Shown here: positions 51,615 through 61,238 of the stretch, one piece after another
How the letters are laid out: every line of letters begins with the position of its first letter
How positions within the stretch are numbered: the first letter of the stretch is position 1
Assembly (NCBI RefSeq): GCF_019972295.1
Contig: NZ_BLJA01000001.1
Span: 1,946,117-2,010,116 of the forward strand
Reading direction: 5' to 3'
From: Geobacter sp. AOG2
Lineage (GTDB): Bacteria > Desulfobacterota > Desulfuromonadia > Geobacterales > Pseudopelobacteraceae
Length of the DNA stretch: 64,000 nucleotides
Made by a program: the position numbers and the translations under genes
The notes under the pieces: model-generated
Seen by the model: only the letters and a program-made list of their open reading frames with translations
Database searches by the model: none
Told to the model about the DNA's origin: nothing

Positions 51615-54221
51615 ATTTCCCCCATGTACCACCAACGCCCCATCCTTGAGTTCCACGCGCAACTCACTCCCCTCCGCCACATTTCCGGCAATAATGGCCC
51701 GTGCCACGCGGGTCTCCAACTCCCGTTGCAAATAACGTTTAAGCGGACGGGCGCCGTAGACCGGATCGTAACCGGCCTGGGCGATGAAGCGTTTTGCTTC
51801 GTCGGATATTTCAAGATTTATGTGGCGATCTTTCAGCCGTTCCTTTAACTGCTCTGTCAGCAGGTCGGCGATACGCACCACCTCGTCCAGGTGCAGCGGC
51901 TTGAAGAGCACGATATCATCCACCCGGTTCAGGAATTCGGGCCGGAAACTGGCGCGTAATTCGTTCATGACCGCTTTGCGGGCGTCCTCCCGGATATCTC
52001 CATCCGGGGTGATCCCCTCCAGCAGATGGGGGGCGCCGATGTTGGAGGTCATGATGATGACTGTGTTCTTGAAGCTGACCGTGCGGCCGTGGCTGTCGGT
52101 AACCCGGCCGTCGTCCAGAATCTGGAGCAGGATGTTGAACACATCGGGATGGGCCTTCTCGATCTCGTCGAAGAGAAGGACACTGTAGGGCTTGCGCCGC
52201 ACCGCCTCGCTCAACTGCCCTCCCTCCTCATAGCCCACATAACCGGGAGGTGCGCCGATCAGGCGCGACACGGCAAACTTCTCCATGTATTCCGACATGT
52301 CGATTCGAACCATATTGTCTTCCGAGTCGAACAGGGCCGCGGCCAGGGTGCGGGCAAGCTCGGTCTTGCCGACCCCGGTTGGTCCCAGGAAGATGAACGA
52401 ACCGATGGGCCGCCGCGGGTCCTTGATGCCGGAACGGGCGCGCAGCACGGCATCCGTCACCAGCCGGACCGCCTCGTCCTGTCCCACCACCCGCTGATGC
52501 AGAATATCCTCCAGGCGCAGCAGTTTGTCCCGTTCCCCCTCCACCAGCCTCGTCACTGGAATGCCGGTCCAGTGGGCCACGATCTCGGCGATCTCGTCCT
52601 CGGTGACCTCTTCCCGCAAGAGCTTCTGACCCCCCTGTTTTTCGTTCAGGGCCGCCTCCTCGTTCTTCAGTGCGGTCTCCAGGCCCGGCAGCTCGGAGTA
52701 TTTGAGCTTGGAGGCCTGTTCCAGGTTGTAGGAACGCTCGGCCTGCTCGATGTCGCGGCGGGTCTTCTCGATCTGCTCCCTGAGCCCCTGGACGCGCTGG
52801 ATGGCCACTTTTTCCGTATCGTAGCGGGCCCGCATGGCAGTGGCCTTCTCCCGGTCCGAAGCCAGATCCTTACGGAGCGCCTCCAGCCGTTCCCGGCTGG
52901 CCGGGTCCTTCTCCTTCTTCAGAGCTTGTTCCTCAATCTCCAGTTGCATGACCCGCCGGGATATGGCGTCCAACTCGGATGGAAGCGAATCGATCTCGGT
53001 ACGCAACATGGCGCAGGCCTCGTCCACCAGGTCGATTGCCTTGTCCGGCAGGAACCGCTCGGTGATGTAGCGGTTGGAGAGGGTGGCGGCCGCCACCAGG
53101 GCGTTATCCTGGATCTTGACGCCGTGGTGCACCTCGAATCGTTCCCTGAGTCCCCGCAGGATGGAAACCGTGTCCTCCACCGAGGGCTGTTCCACTAAAA
53201 CCGGCTGGAAGCGGCGCTCCAGTGCGGCATCCTTCTCGATATGCTGGCGGTACTCGTCGAGGGTCGTGGCGCCGATGCAGTGCAGCTCGCCCCTGGCCAG
53301 CATCGGTTTCAGCATGTTGCCGGCGTCCATGGCGCCTTCGGCCTTGCCGGCTCCCACGATGGTGTGCAGTTCGTCGATAAAGAGGATGATGCGTCCCTCG
53401 GCTTCCTTGACCTCGTTCAGGACCGCCTTGAGACGCTCCTCGAACTCGCCGCGGTATTTGGCACCGGCCACCAGGGAACCCATATCCAGGGCAAAGACGG
53501 TCTTGTCCTTGAGTCCTTCAGGCACGTCGCCCCGCACGATACGCTGGGCCAGACCCTCCACGATGGCGGTTTTGCCGACCCCCGGCTCGCCGATCAGCAC
53601 CGGGTTGTTCTTGGTCTTGCGCGACAGGATGCGGATCACCCGGCGGATGTCCTCGTCCCGGCCGATGACCGGATCGAGCTTGTCGGTCCTGGCCATCTTG
53701 ACCAGATCACGGCCGTACTTCTCCAGGGCCTCGTAACTGGCCTCCGGGTTGGCGGAGGTTACCCGCTGGTTGCCCCGCACGTCGGTCAGGGTCTTGAGGA
53801 ATTTTTCCCGGTCTATGCCGGCCTGCTTGAGTATCCGGCCTGAGGGGAATTTGTCCCCTTCGCCCAGTAGTGCCATGAACAGGTGCTCCACCGACACATA
53901 CTCGTCCTTGAGCCGCTTGGCCTCGTGCTCGCCGGCCACCAGGAGGCGCGACAGCCGCTGGGAGACGTAGATCTTGCCCGGCTCGGCTCCGGGGCCCGAG
54001 ACATGCGGGCGCCGGTCCAGTTCCGCCTCGACCTCGTTCCTGATCATTTCCGGCCGGATATCCATCCTGGTCAACAGGCGCGGCACCAAGCCATCCTGCT
54101 GCTCCAGCAATGCCCAGAGCAGATGTTCGCCATCCACCTCCACATGGCCGCAGGTTACGGCCTTGTTCTGAGCCTCTGCAAAAGCCTCCTGGGATTTTTG
54201 CGTCAGACGGTTGAAGTCCAT
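51612..54221 (-). CDS. clpB: ClpB protein-disaggregating AAA+ chaperone
   Basis: This 869-residue protein has the complete ClpB order: N-terminal domain (about 1-150), first AAA+ module with [14 protein letters not shown], coiled-coil middle domain (about 400-525, rich in Glu, Lys and Arg) and second AAA+ module with [14 protein letters not shown] and [12 protein letters not shown]. It rescues aggregated proteins with DnaK in the cytoplasm. Length is typical (about 860). The start [18 protein letters not shown] is canonical. It stands alone; the HD-GYP gene ends 92 bases upstream on the same strand. Confidence 0.97.
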   Translation of the reverse strand: MDFNRLTQKSQEAFAEAQNKAVTCGHVEVDGEHLLWALLEQQDGLVPRLLTRMDIRPEMIRNEVEAELDRRPHVSGPGAEPGKIYVSQRLSRLLVAGEHEAKRLKDEYVSVEHLFMALLGEGDKFPSGRILKQAGIDREKFLKTLTDVRGNQRVTSANPEASYEALEKYGRDLVKMARTDKLDPVIGRDEDIRRVIRILSRKTKNNPVLIGEPGVGKTAIVEGLAQRIVRGDVPEGLKDKTVFALDMGSLVAGAKYRGEFEERLKAVLNEVKEAEGRIILFIDELHTIVGAGKAEGAMDAGNMLKPMLARGELHCIGATTLDEYRQHIEKDAALERRFQPVLVEQPSVEDTVSILRGLRERFEVHHGVKIQDNALVAAATLSNRYITERFLPDKAIDLVDEACAMLRTEIDSLPSELDAISRRVMQLEIEEQALKKEKDPASRERLEALRKDLASDREKATAMRARYDTEKVAIQRVQGLREQIEKTRRDIEQAERSYNLEQASKLKYSELPGLETALKNEEAALNEKQGGQKLLREEVTEDEIAEIVAHWTGIPVTRLVEGERDKLLRLEDILHQRVVGQDEAVRLVTDAVLRARSGIKDPRRPIGSFIFLGPTGVGKTELARTLAAALFDSEDNMVRIDMSEYMEKFAVSRLIGAPPGYVGYEEGGQLSEAVRRKPYSVLLFDEIEKAHPDVFNILLQILDDGRVTDSHGRTVSFKNTVIIMTSNIGAPHLLEGITPDGDIREDARKAVMNELRASFRPEFLNRVDDIVLFKPLHLDEVVRIADLLTEQLKERLKDRHINLEISDEAKRFIAQAGYDPVYGARPLKRYLQRELETRVARAIIAGNVAEGSELRVELKDGALVVHGGN

Positions 54222-54312
54222 AATTCTTTCCTTCTGGATGAAATATGATGTTATCGCTCTACACTATGTTAGGTAAGCACGACAGCGGGGAATGTCAAGA
54301 AGGGAGGGGGGA

Positions 54313-55488
54313 TTATCGGGAGCGGCGCGCGTCAACCATGCGCTTGAGTATGTTCAGAAAATTCCGCGCCAGCAAGGGGTGGAAATCGCTCCCGGACGAG
54401 TCCAGTATCCGTTTGACGATGATTCGCAGGTCCATTGGTTTGCGGTAGGGGCGCGGTGTCCGCATGGCGTCGAAGAAGTCGGAAATCATGGTGATCTGGC
54501 TGCACAGGTTGAGGCGCCATCCCTCGGGTGCCCGGGGGTAGCCGGAAAGATCGTATTTCATGTGGTGCTCGTAAGCGGTCACCACAGCCAGCCGGGGAAC
54601 GCCGGGAATCTCCAGAAGGTGGCGGGCGCCCCGCACCGGGTGCTCCTTCATAAGGTCAAACTCACGAGGCGTCAGTTTGCTCTTTTTGATGAGGATCTCT
54701 TCGGGAATGAAGAGCTTGCCGATATCGTGCAACATGGCGGCGATGCCGATGTCGTGCAGCATCTGCCCTTCAATGCCAAGCGACGCGGCCTGGGCCAGGT
54801 TGAGGATACAGACATTGGCGGAATGGGTGAAGGCATACTCCTCGTCGCTGTGCATGGTTGCCCCAACCAGTCGGGATTCTCCCTCCTGCTGTAAGGCGGC
54901 GATAAAGCCGGAAACGATATCGGAGATACCGGCAACCTTCATCTTCTGCTTTCGTTTGAGCGCCTCATAGATCTCCGTAAAGCGGACCAACTCTTCAGCA
55001 GGCATCTCCCGCAAGGACATCCGGCGCGGGTGCGGAGCGCCGTCACCACTGGAGATGGGGGAATCGACGGAATATTCGTTGCCGCTTTCCTCCCGGAGTT
55101 CCACGCGACCGAGCCGGATATGCTCGCTGGGACCGAGCGTGGCTTTTTCGCTTTCCTGGATGGCCAGCCCGGCAATGAGAGCAATAACCTCTTCCCGGTC
55201 AAGCCCCTCCATGAACTTCACGTAGCCGATGCCCCTGGATGTGAGTACCTCGGCAAAACGGTTCAGGGAGAGACTGTTGGAGGGAGGTTCGCCGTTGATG
55301 ATCAGCTCACTCTCGATAACCGTCAATGATATCTGCCGCGAGACGGCGAGAGCGGCGCCGATACCTTTATAGGCCGCCTCGGCCAGGCGGGCCACCTGGG
55401 GGTGCCCCATGGAGTAAAGTGCGGCATTTGCCGTTGCCGAGAGCAACGACCGGATGGATTCCTGTATGATGAAGTTTTCACTGCCCAT
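54313..55488 (-). CDS. HD-GYP domain phosphohydrolase without receiver
   Basis: This 391-residue protein has an N-terminal helical region (about 1-180) with no known domain and a C-terminal HD-GYP domain (about 190-385). The motifs are MLHDIGKLFIPEE and HHMKYDLSGYP, so the core is present although the second block departs from the usual HHExxDGxGYP. It may hydrolyse cyclic di-GMP. The start overlaps the end of the upstream HEAT-repeat gene by 11 bases, so the two are coupled. Confidence 0.88.
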   Translation of the reverse strand: MGSENFIIQESIRSLLSATANAALYSMGHPQVARLAEAAYKGIGAALAVSRQISLTVIESELIINGEPPSNSLSLNRFAEVLTSRGIGYVKFMEGLDREEVIALIAGLAIQESEKATLGPSEHIRLGRVELREESGNEYSVDSPISSGDGAPHPRRMSLREMPAEELVRFTEIYEALKRKQKMKVAGISDIVSGFIAALQQEGESRLVGATMHSDEEYAFTHSANVCILNLAQAASLGIEGQMLHDIGIAAMLHDIGKLFIPEEILIKKSKLTPREFDLMKEHPVRGARHLLEIPGVPRLAVVTAYEHHMKYDLSGYPRAPEGWRLNLCSQITMISDFFDAMRTPRPYRKPMDLRIIVKRILDSSGSDFHPLLARNFLNILKRMVDARRSR

Positions 55489-57646
55489 GTGACTTCATCC
55501 TCACTGCACGCAACGATTCTTCTGCCTGTTGCGCCAGTTCGTCATTGCCCCTGGCAATCTTTTCCAGGATCGGCACGGCGCTTTTCGCGGGATATCCTTC
55601 AAGGGAACGGACGATCTCCAGCTTGAGCCGGTTCAACGCCTTGGCGCGGATCAGGTTCATGGAACCCAGTATCTTGAGCAGTTCGGGCAGCGCCTCCTCC
55701 CGCCCGATCTCTTTCAGGGACTGGATGGCGGTACTTTTCAGCTCCACATCCAACGGCGAGAGGCCGCTTTTGGTGACAATTGCCAGAAGCTTTTTGAAGA
55801 CATCGGTGGATTGGCTCTTCTCGGCCATGCCGATGGCCGCCAGCCGGACTTCCTTGTCGCTGTTTTCCAAATCCCGCAGGATCTGGCGTTCAGCAATCGG
55901 ATCGTTATAGGAAAGCAGCGTGCGCAAGGCATCCTGCCGGACCTTGGCATTCCTGTTCATGACCAGTGGCCTGATGTGAGGGATGATCTCAGGGTCGTCC
56001 AGCGAGCGCAGCATGATGAGAAGGTTGCGCAGATAATACCACGGCTGGTCGTCAAGGCGCGCCAGGATCGGTTCCTTGGCGGCCGGGCCGAATTCAAGGA
56101 GGCAATCCATCATGAAGCGGCGCAAAGACATGCTTTCTTCCACGGCCAGACTGTCCAGGAGCGGCTCGATGAACGGGGTCCCGATCGTCTCGACCAACAG
56201 ACGGATATCGTCAAAGCGGCTCTTGCCCCAGGTGGTCAGGCCGTTCAAAATCTCATCCAGGAAATCGCGGCGGCTGAACCGCTCCCAAAGGAGATCACGG
56301 AAGAGGGGAGGGAGGGGAGGGGTGGTCGTCTGTTCAATGATGCCCAGCAGTTGGTGGTAGTCGCCGGTCTGGAGCAGGTAGCCGCACATATCCCCCAGGT
56401 TCCGGGCCAGGTTTTCCGTTTCCGTCGGATCGTCCCCGGTTATTGCCAGGCGCAGGATTATCTCGCCCACATGGCTTTCCAGCCAGCCGGGCTGCATGGT
56501 TTCCCGCAAAAGCTCCAATTCCTGCCGGGACGGCGGAGGGGGATGGCGTTTTGCCGCAGGTGGGCTCTCTTCTGCAGCCTGTTCCTCCGCGGCATGTTCG
56601 CTGAACATCATACGCAGTTTTTCCTGCGCATCCGCACCGGCCAATTGGGCCAAGGTCACCGAGCCGTGCGTTCCCCTGGCCGTTTGCTGGGGAAAACCCC
56701 GCAAGATCGCCACGATGGCGGGCGGAACATTGATGTTGTTATTGTCTATATCATCCAGTATGCCCTCGATCACATGGTGCGGCATGTGGCCGATGATCTC
56801 TTCGAACGCCGTGTTATTACTCAGTTCGTCGGTAGTGAAGGTCTTGGATAACAACCTGCTGCGAAGTCCGGGATCCAGGTTCGCCACAAAGGTTGCAATC
56901 TGGCTGCCGGGAGTCTGCCGGTTGCCGCCGTCTGCCAGGTCGCTCTCCTCATGATCAAGTAGATCGGCAAAAACGTCAATGTACTCATTCTCTTCACCGG
57001 CGGATGATTCGCGGTAACGGCGGTTGAAGGCCTGGGCCAACTGCTTGGGACCGATGCCTGAGTCGTCGCCGGTCCCAGCCCACAGGGAGCCATCCAGCAC
57101 CCCCCGGGCAAAACGTTCCCAGAGCCCTGCGCCGGATGGTTCCGTCTTCGCGGAACCGGCCGGCACGTCGTCTTCGGTGGTGCTGAACAGGTCATACCGG
57201 ATGGCGCGGATCCCAATGGCACCGATGCGTGACTGTTCCCAGACTTTTTCGATCCCCCCCTGGTCGTTGACCTCCTCACGTTTGAGTCCCAGGATCAGGT
57301 TGAAGCTCCTGAGCTCTTCGACGGTCAGATATTTCCGCAGAACCAGCGCGCCGATGCCGTGCTCGAAAAGTACGCCGGCAAAATCGCGAAAAACGAGATT
57401 AGCTTCGTCGAGGGAAGCGTTTTCCACCAGCAGGGCATTTTTTGTGGTGGCAATGATAATTTCGTCATGCGCCTCCATAAGCCTTGCATAAAGCGCGATA
57501 ACCTTGTTCAGGGAGGCATCGATGACGGGATGTCCGGCAGGATACGCCTTGAAATGACGGCGCGAAATATTGAGCTCGATGATCAGGGACGCCAGTAGCC
57601 TGGTATCGATAGCGCCGGTCGGTATGTCCAAGGGTTGCTTGTTCAT
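55478..57646 (-). CDS. HEAT-repeat-like large protein
   Basis: This 722-residue cytoplasmic protein has an N-terminal alpha-rich region (about 1-190; ISRRHFKAYPAGHPVIDASL), an acidic, low-complexity middle and a C-terminal series of HEAT-like helical repeats (about 450-720; IIPHIRPLVMNRNAKVRQDA, KEVRLAAIGMAEKSQS). HEAT arrays act as protein-binding scaffolds. Its stop overlaps the start of the HD-GYP gene, and its N-terminal region resembles the start of that protein (both deal with SLxxVIxLYARLM-like helices). The pair probably works together; the signal is unknown. Confidence 0.85.
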   Translation of the reverse strand: MNKQPLDIPTGAIDTRLLASLIIELNISRRHFKAYPAGHPVIDASLNKVIALYARLMEAHDEIIIATTKNALLVENASLDEANLVFRDFAGVLFEHGIGALVLRKYLTVEELRSFNLILGLKREEVNDQGGIEKVWEQSRIGAIGIRAIRYDLFSTTEDDVPAGSAKTEPSGAGLWERFARGVLDGSLWAGTGDDSGIGPKQLAQAFNRRYRESSAGEENEYIDVFADLLDHEESDLADGGNRQTPGSQIATFVANLDPGLRSRLLSKTFTTDELSNNTAFEEIIGHMPHHVIEGILDDIDNNNINVPPAIVAILRGFPQQTARGTHGSVTLAQLAGADAQEKLRMMFSEHAAEEQAAEESPPAAKRHPPPPSRQELELLRETMQPGWLESHVGEIILRLAITGDDPTETENLARNLGDMCGYLLQTGDYHQLLGIIEQTTTPPLPPLFRDLLWERFSRRDFLDEILNGLTTWGKSRFDDIRLLVETIGTPFIEPLLDSLAVEESMSLRRFMMDCLLEFGPAAKEPILARLDDQPWYYLRNLLIMLRSLDDPEIIPHIRPLVMNRNAKVRQDALRTLLSYNDPIAERQILRDLENSDKEVRLAAIGMAEKSQSTDVFKKLLAIVTKSGLSPLDVELKSTAIQSLKEIGREEALPELLKILGSMNLIRAKALNRLKLEIVRSLEGYPAKSAVPILEKIARGNDELAQQAEESLRAVRMKSHGQ

Positions 57647-57810
57647 GGGGCCATGGAAAAGATGTTATTGAAATGTTGAGGATTTTGAGGACTATACTCC
57701 AAAGGAATTAATAATTGAATCATATTTTAATGTTTGTCAAAATATTGATTTTATTTGCAAACTTCAGTTGTATGTGTTTTATTGCAGAAACCACGCTTCA
57801 GGAGGCAATC

Positions 57811-59298
57811 ATGCTGAAGGCACGGAGTTGCGGGGTTTTACTCCATCCATCATCGCTTCCAGGACACGACGGCATCGGCACGTTGGGAGACCATGCGCGA
57901 AGGTTTGTTGATCTCTTGTCTGCCATGGGGATGCGCCACTGGCAACTGCTTCCCCTGACCCCGCCCGCCTGCGGCAACTCGCCTTATTCCGCCTTGTCGG
58001 CCTTTGCCGGCAACCCGCTTTTGATAGACCTCCACCAGCTTGCCGAAGAAGGCGACCTGCCGCTTGAGGTGTATGGAGGCCGTTTTTCCGAAGAGCGGGT
58101 TGACTATGGCGCTGTCTCCGATCTGAAATCCAACCTGCTTCACCAAGCTGCCGCAACCTTCCTTACCGTCGAAAAAGGCTCTCGGAGAGAAGAGTTCTGG
58201 CATTTTTGCAACACGACGCCCTGGCTTCACGATTTTGCGCTCTTCATGGCGCTCAAACAGCATTACAAGGGAAAGAGCTGGCAGAAATGGCCTCGGGAAG
58301 CGGCGCTCTTAACGGAGGAAACCTACGAAAAGGCCTCGGTCAAACTGGGGCCCGAGATCGGAGCGCAGAAATATCTGCAGTGGCAGTTTTCCCGTCAATG
58401 GCAATCTCTGCGGGACTATGCCGCCAGCCGTGGGATTTCGTTCATCGGCGATATCCCGATCTTTGTGGCCTATGACTCGGCCGATGTCTGGCGTAACCGC
58501 GACCTCTTTCTGTTGGACGACCAGGGCAAGCCAACCGCCGTGGCCGGCGTTCCGCCCGATTATTTCAGCAAGACCGGTCAGTTGTGGGGAAATCCGCTCT
58601 ACAATTGGAAAAGGTTGGAGGATCAGGGGTTTACCTGGTGGACCGAACGCTTCCGCCAGGCTTTCACGCTGTTCGACTGCGTCCGCATCGATCACTTCCG
58701 CGGTTTTGAGGCGGCCTGGCAGGTACCGGCCAATGAGCCGACCGCAGAACGGGGGCGGTGGGAGGTTGCGCCGGGAGGCCGCTTGTTCGAGGCCGTCCGT
58801 TCCGCCCTTGGGGACCTGCCGATCATCGCCGAAGATCTGGGGGTCATCACCCCTGAGGTGGAGGCCCTGCGCGACCGGTTCGGCTTTCCCGGCATGAAGA
58901 TCCTGCAGTTTGCCTTTGATTCCGGCCCGGACAATCCCTACCTGCCCCACAATCACGTCAGAAACTGCGTGGTCTATACCGGCACGCACGACAACGACAC
59001 CACGCTGGGCTGGTATACCGGTCAGGATGAACACCGCCGCAGTCTGGTGCGGAATTACATCGGATCGAACGGGCGCGATATTGTTGCCGATGTCATCCGG
59101 ACCGCCCTGATGTCCGTTGCTCACACGGTTGTCATACCGTTTCAGGATATCCTGGCCCTGCCCGGCACAGCCCGCATGAACCTTCCGGGTACGGCGTTTG
59201 GAAATTGGGAGTGGCGTTTTTCCTGGGATATGGTCCATCGGGGACTGGCCGGCGAGATGAACGACCGGCTGGAACGCTACGGCAGGCGCCACGGGTAA
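57811..59298 (+). CDS. malQ: 4-alpha-glucanotransferase (amylomaltase)
   Basis: This 495-residue GH77 enzyme transfers alpha-1,4-glucan segments in glycogen or maltodextrin use. GH77 blocks are visible: GVLLHPSSLPGHDGIGTLG, DIPIFVAYDSADVW, FDCVRIDHFRGFEAAW with the catalytic aspartate, IAEDLGVITPEVE, and YTGTHDNDTTLGW. I start at 57811, seven bases after AGGAGG; the open frame extends about 30 codons upstream without a site. It is the first gene of a run with slt and pgsA. Confidence 0.97.
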   Translation: MLKARSCGVLLHPSSLPGHDGIGTLGDHARRFVDLLSAMGMRHWQLLPLTPPACGNSPYSALSAFAGNPLLIDLHQLAEEGDLPLEVYGGRFSEERVDYGAVSDLKSNLLHQAAATFLTVEKGSRREEFWHFCNTTPWLHDFALFMALKQHYKGKSWQKWPREAALLTEETYEKASVKLGPEIGAQKYLQWQFSRQWQSLRDYAASRGISFIGDIPIFVAYDSADVWRNRDLFLLDDQGKPTAVAGVPPDYFSKTGQLWGNPLYNWKRLEDQGFTWWTERFRQAFTLFDCVRIDHFRGFEAAWQVPANEPTAERGRWEVAPGGRLFEAVRSALGDLPIIAEDLGVITPEVEALRDRFGFPGMKILQFAFDSGPDNPYLPHNHVRNCVVYTGTHDNDTTLGWYTGQDEHRRSLVRNYIGSNGRDIVADVIRTALMSVAHTVVIPFQDILALPGTARMNLPGTAFGNWEWRFSWDMVHRGLAGEMNDRLERYGRRHG

Positions 59299-59356
59299 GC
59301 GCAGGACGCGTATTTGTTCTTGAACTATTCATTCTTATTTGGGATTATGTAAAACT

Positions 59357-59983
59357 ATGCAACGGGACCGGATCATCAGCAACAAGAAGGTTGCTCTCGC
59401 GGTACTGGCGGGCCTGTGGATCGCATGGGGCGCGACCGGGGCCGTCCATGCCGATATCTACCGCTATGAAGATTCGGAAGGAATCGTCCACTTTACCGAT
59501 GCGCCGACGGACAAGCGCTTCAAGATTTTCATGCGCGACCTCAAAAAAGACCGGCAATTGCGTACGCGATTGAAATTCGCCGCCTCGGTCAACCCCGCGG
59601 AATACGACCAGATCATCAAGACCTGTTCGGACAAGTACGGGGTCAGCCAGTGTCTGATCAAGGCGGTCATCCATGCCGAGTCCGGTTACAATCCCAACGC
59701 CGTTTCCCGGAAGGGGGCCAGCGGACTGATGCAACTCATGCCGGGCACCGCACGATCGCTCAAGGTCAGCAACAGCTTCGATCCCAAGGACAATGTTGAG
59801 GGAGGGGTGAAATACCTCCGCTTTCTGTTGGATACGTTCCGCGGCGACGTTTCCCTGGCTGTGGCCGCCTATAATGCCGGGCTCAACAAGGTAGCCAAAT
59901 TCGGGGGCATTCCTCCGTACGCAGAGACCCGCACCTATGTCAACCGGGTATTATCCTACATGCAATCCTATCAGGCCAACTGA
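59357..59983 (+). CDS. Lytic transglycosylase with N-terminal DUF4124
   Basis: This 208-residue exported protein has a signal peptide (about 1-33, ending AVHA), a DUF4124 segment (DIYRYEDSEGIVHFTDAP) and an SLT-type domain (about 85-205). The catalytic glutamate is in VIHAESGYNPNAVS, followed by GASGLMQLMPGTAR and VAAYNAGLNKV. It cleaves peptidoglycan glycan strands in the periplasm, forming anhydro ends. The start is the ATG at 59357; an upstream TTG in frame is unlikely. pgsA starts four bases after its stop. Confidence 0.93.
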   Translation: MQRDRIISNKKVALAVLAGLWIAWGATGAVHADIYRYEDSEGIVHFTDAPTDKRFKIFMRDLKKDRQLRTRLKFAASVNPAEYDQIIKTCSDKYGVSQCLIKAVIHAESGYNPNAVSRKGASGLMQLMPGTARSLKVSNSFDPKDNVEGGVKYLRFLLDTFRGDVSLAVAAYNAGLNKVAKFGGIPPYAETRTYVNRVLSYMQSYQAN

Positions 59984-59987
59984 ACCC

Positions 59988-60581
59988 ATGACGACGCCCA
60001 ATTCCCATCCCATTCTCAATCTGCCCAATATGCTGACCATGCTGCGGATCGCCGCCATACCGCTCATGGCGTTCCTGCTCCTTTCGCCTACACAGTCGGC
60101 AGGCTTCTGGGCGGCGGCGGTTTTTGCCCTGGCGTCCATCACCGACTGGCTCGACGGTTACCTGGCGCGGCGCATGGGGATTGTTACGGTTTTCGGCAAG
60201 TTTCTCGATCCGATCGCCGACAAGCTGATCGTGATGGCAGCCTTGATCATGATCCTCCCCTTTGGGAGGGTCCCTGCATGGATGGTGCTGGTGGTTCTGG
60301 GTCGTGAGATTATTATTACCGGGCTACGGGGGATTGCGTCGAGCGAGGGGATCGTCATTCCAGCCAGCGATCTGGGCAAATTCAAGACGATCTTCCAGAT
60401 TGTCGCCATTCTGGGGTTGATACTGCATTACGATTACAACTGGCTATTTGGGATCGACAATCCGCTGGTGCATGTCAACATGCATAATGTGGGGATGTTT
60501 TATCTCTGGATCGCAACCCTGTTGACCATCTGGTCGGGTGTGGATTATCTGGTAAAGTTCGTCAAGGTGATAGTACGCTGA
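59988..60581 (+). CDS. pgsA: CDP-diacylglycerol--glycerol-3-phosphate 3-phosphatidyltransferase
   Basis: This 197-residue inner-membrane enzyme makes phosphatidylglycerophosphate, the precursor of phosphatidylglycerol and cardiolipin. The CDP-alcohol phosphotransferase signature is complete: DWLDGYLARRMGIVTVFGKF then LDPIADK. About five membrane segments are predicted. The N-terminus LNLPNMLTMLRIAAIPLM is canonical. It is tightly linked to the transglycosylase gene and converges on gspB with only 6 bases between stops. Confidence 0.95.
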   Translation: MTTPNSHPILNLPNMLTMLRIAAIPLMAFLLLSPTQSAGFWAAAVFALASITDWLDGYLARRMGIVTVFGKFLDPIADKLIVMAALIMILPFGRVPAWMVLVVLGREIIITGLRGIASSEGIVIPASDLGKFKTIFQIVAILGLILHYDYNWLFGIDNPLVHVNMHNVGMFYLWIATLLTIWSGVDYLVKFVKVIVR

Positions 60582-60587
60582 CGTAAA

Positions 60588-61226
60588 TCAATTGGACTTG
60601 CCCAAGGGGATTTCAAACCTTTCCCCTTCATAGTTGAACCTGATCCGATCCTTCCCGATATTTTCAACCTTTACCCCATCGACAACCGCTCCCGCATATA
60701 CCGTAGTTCCGTTGACCACGGCAAGACTGTCGGCACTGCCGATATGGTAGGCGATGCCGTCCACCCTGAGGGTGGGTATGTGTTTGGCCGGCGCTGCCTG
60801 AACCGGTGTGGGCACGGCAGCCGGCTTCGGCGGCGCCACGGCCGGTGTAGCGGGGCGGGCATGCCTGCGGGGCTTTACATGCGGCGCGGGGCGGCGCAAC
60901 GGCTCGACCTGCATGCTCGGAGCGTTGCCGTCTTCTGCGGGAATCTGTATTCGAGACCTCTCACCCGGTGCCGGGGGATTCTGCATCGCCTGGGGCGGCG
61001 GGGCGCCGGTACGGTTGCCGGACGGATGAGCCCCGCGTTTCACATACAGGTACGTGAACGCAGAACCGCATACGAAAAACAGCACCGCCAACAGCGCAAC
61101 ATTGCGATAGGGAAAGCGGGACGGGCCTGAGCCACGCAGGATCTCGGTATCGATCCTGAGGGCATCCGGCGTATGGGCCGTTTTTTCCGCTTCCAGTTTT
61201 TTAAGAGCCTTGAGAATGGAACTCAT
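60588..61226 (-). CDS. gspB: GspB-like secretin assembly protein
   Basis: This 212-residue protein begins MSSILKALKKLEAEK, a typical GspB N-terminus, followed by a membrane segment (about 44-62), a Pro/Ala-rich periplasmic linker (about 65-145) and a C-terminal domain (about 150-212; IPTLRVDGIAYHIGSADSLA). GspB works with GspA to insert the type II secretin ring through peptidoglycan. It follows gspA by 12 bases. Confidence 0.88.
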   Translation of the reverse strand: MSSILKALKKLEAEKTAHTPDALRIDTEILRGSGPSRFPYRNVALLAVLFFVCGSAFTYLYVKRGAHPSGNRTGAPPPQAMQNPPAPGERSRIQIPAEDGNAPSMQVEPLRRPAPHVKPRRHARPATPAVAPPKPAAVPTPVQAAPAKHIPTLRVDGIAYHIGSADSLAVVNGTTVYAGAVVDGVKVENIGKDRIRFNYEGERFEIPLGKSN

Positions 61227-61238
61227 CTGTTCACCGCA

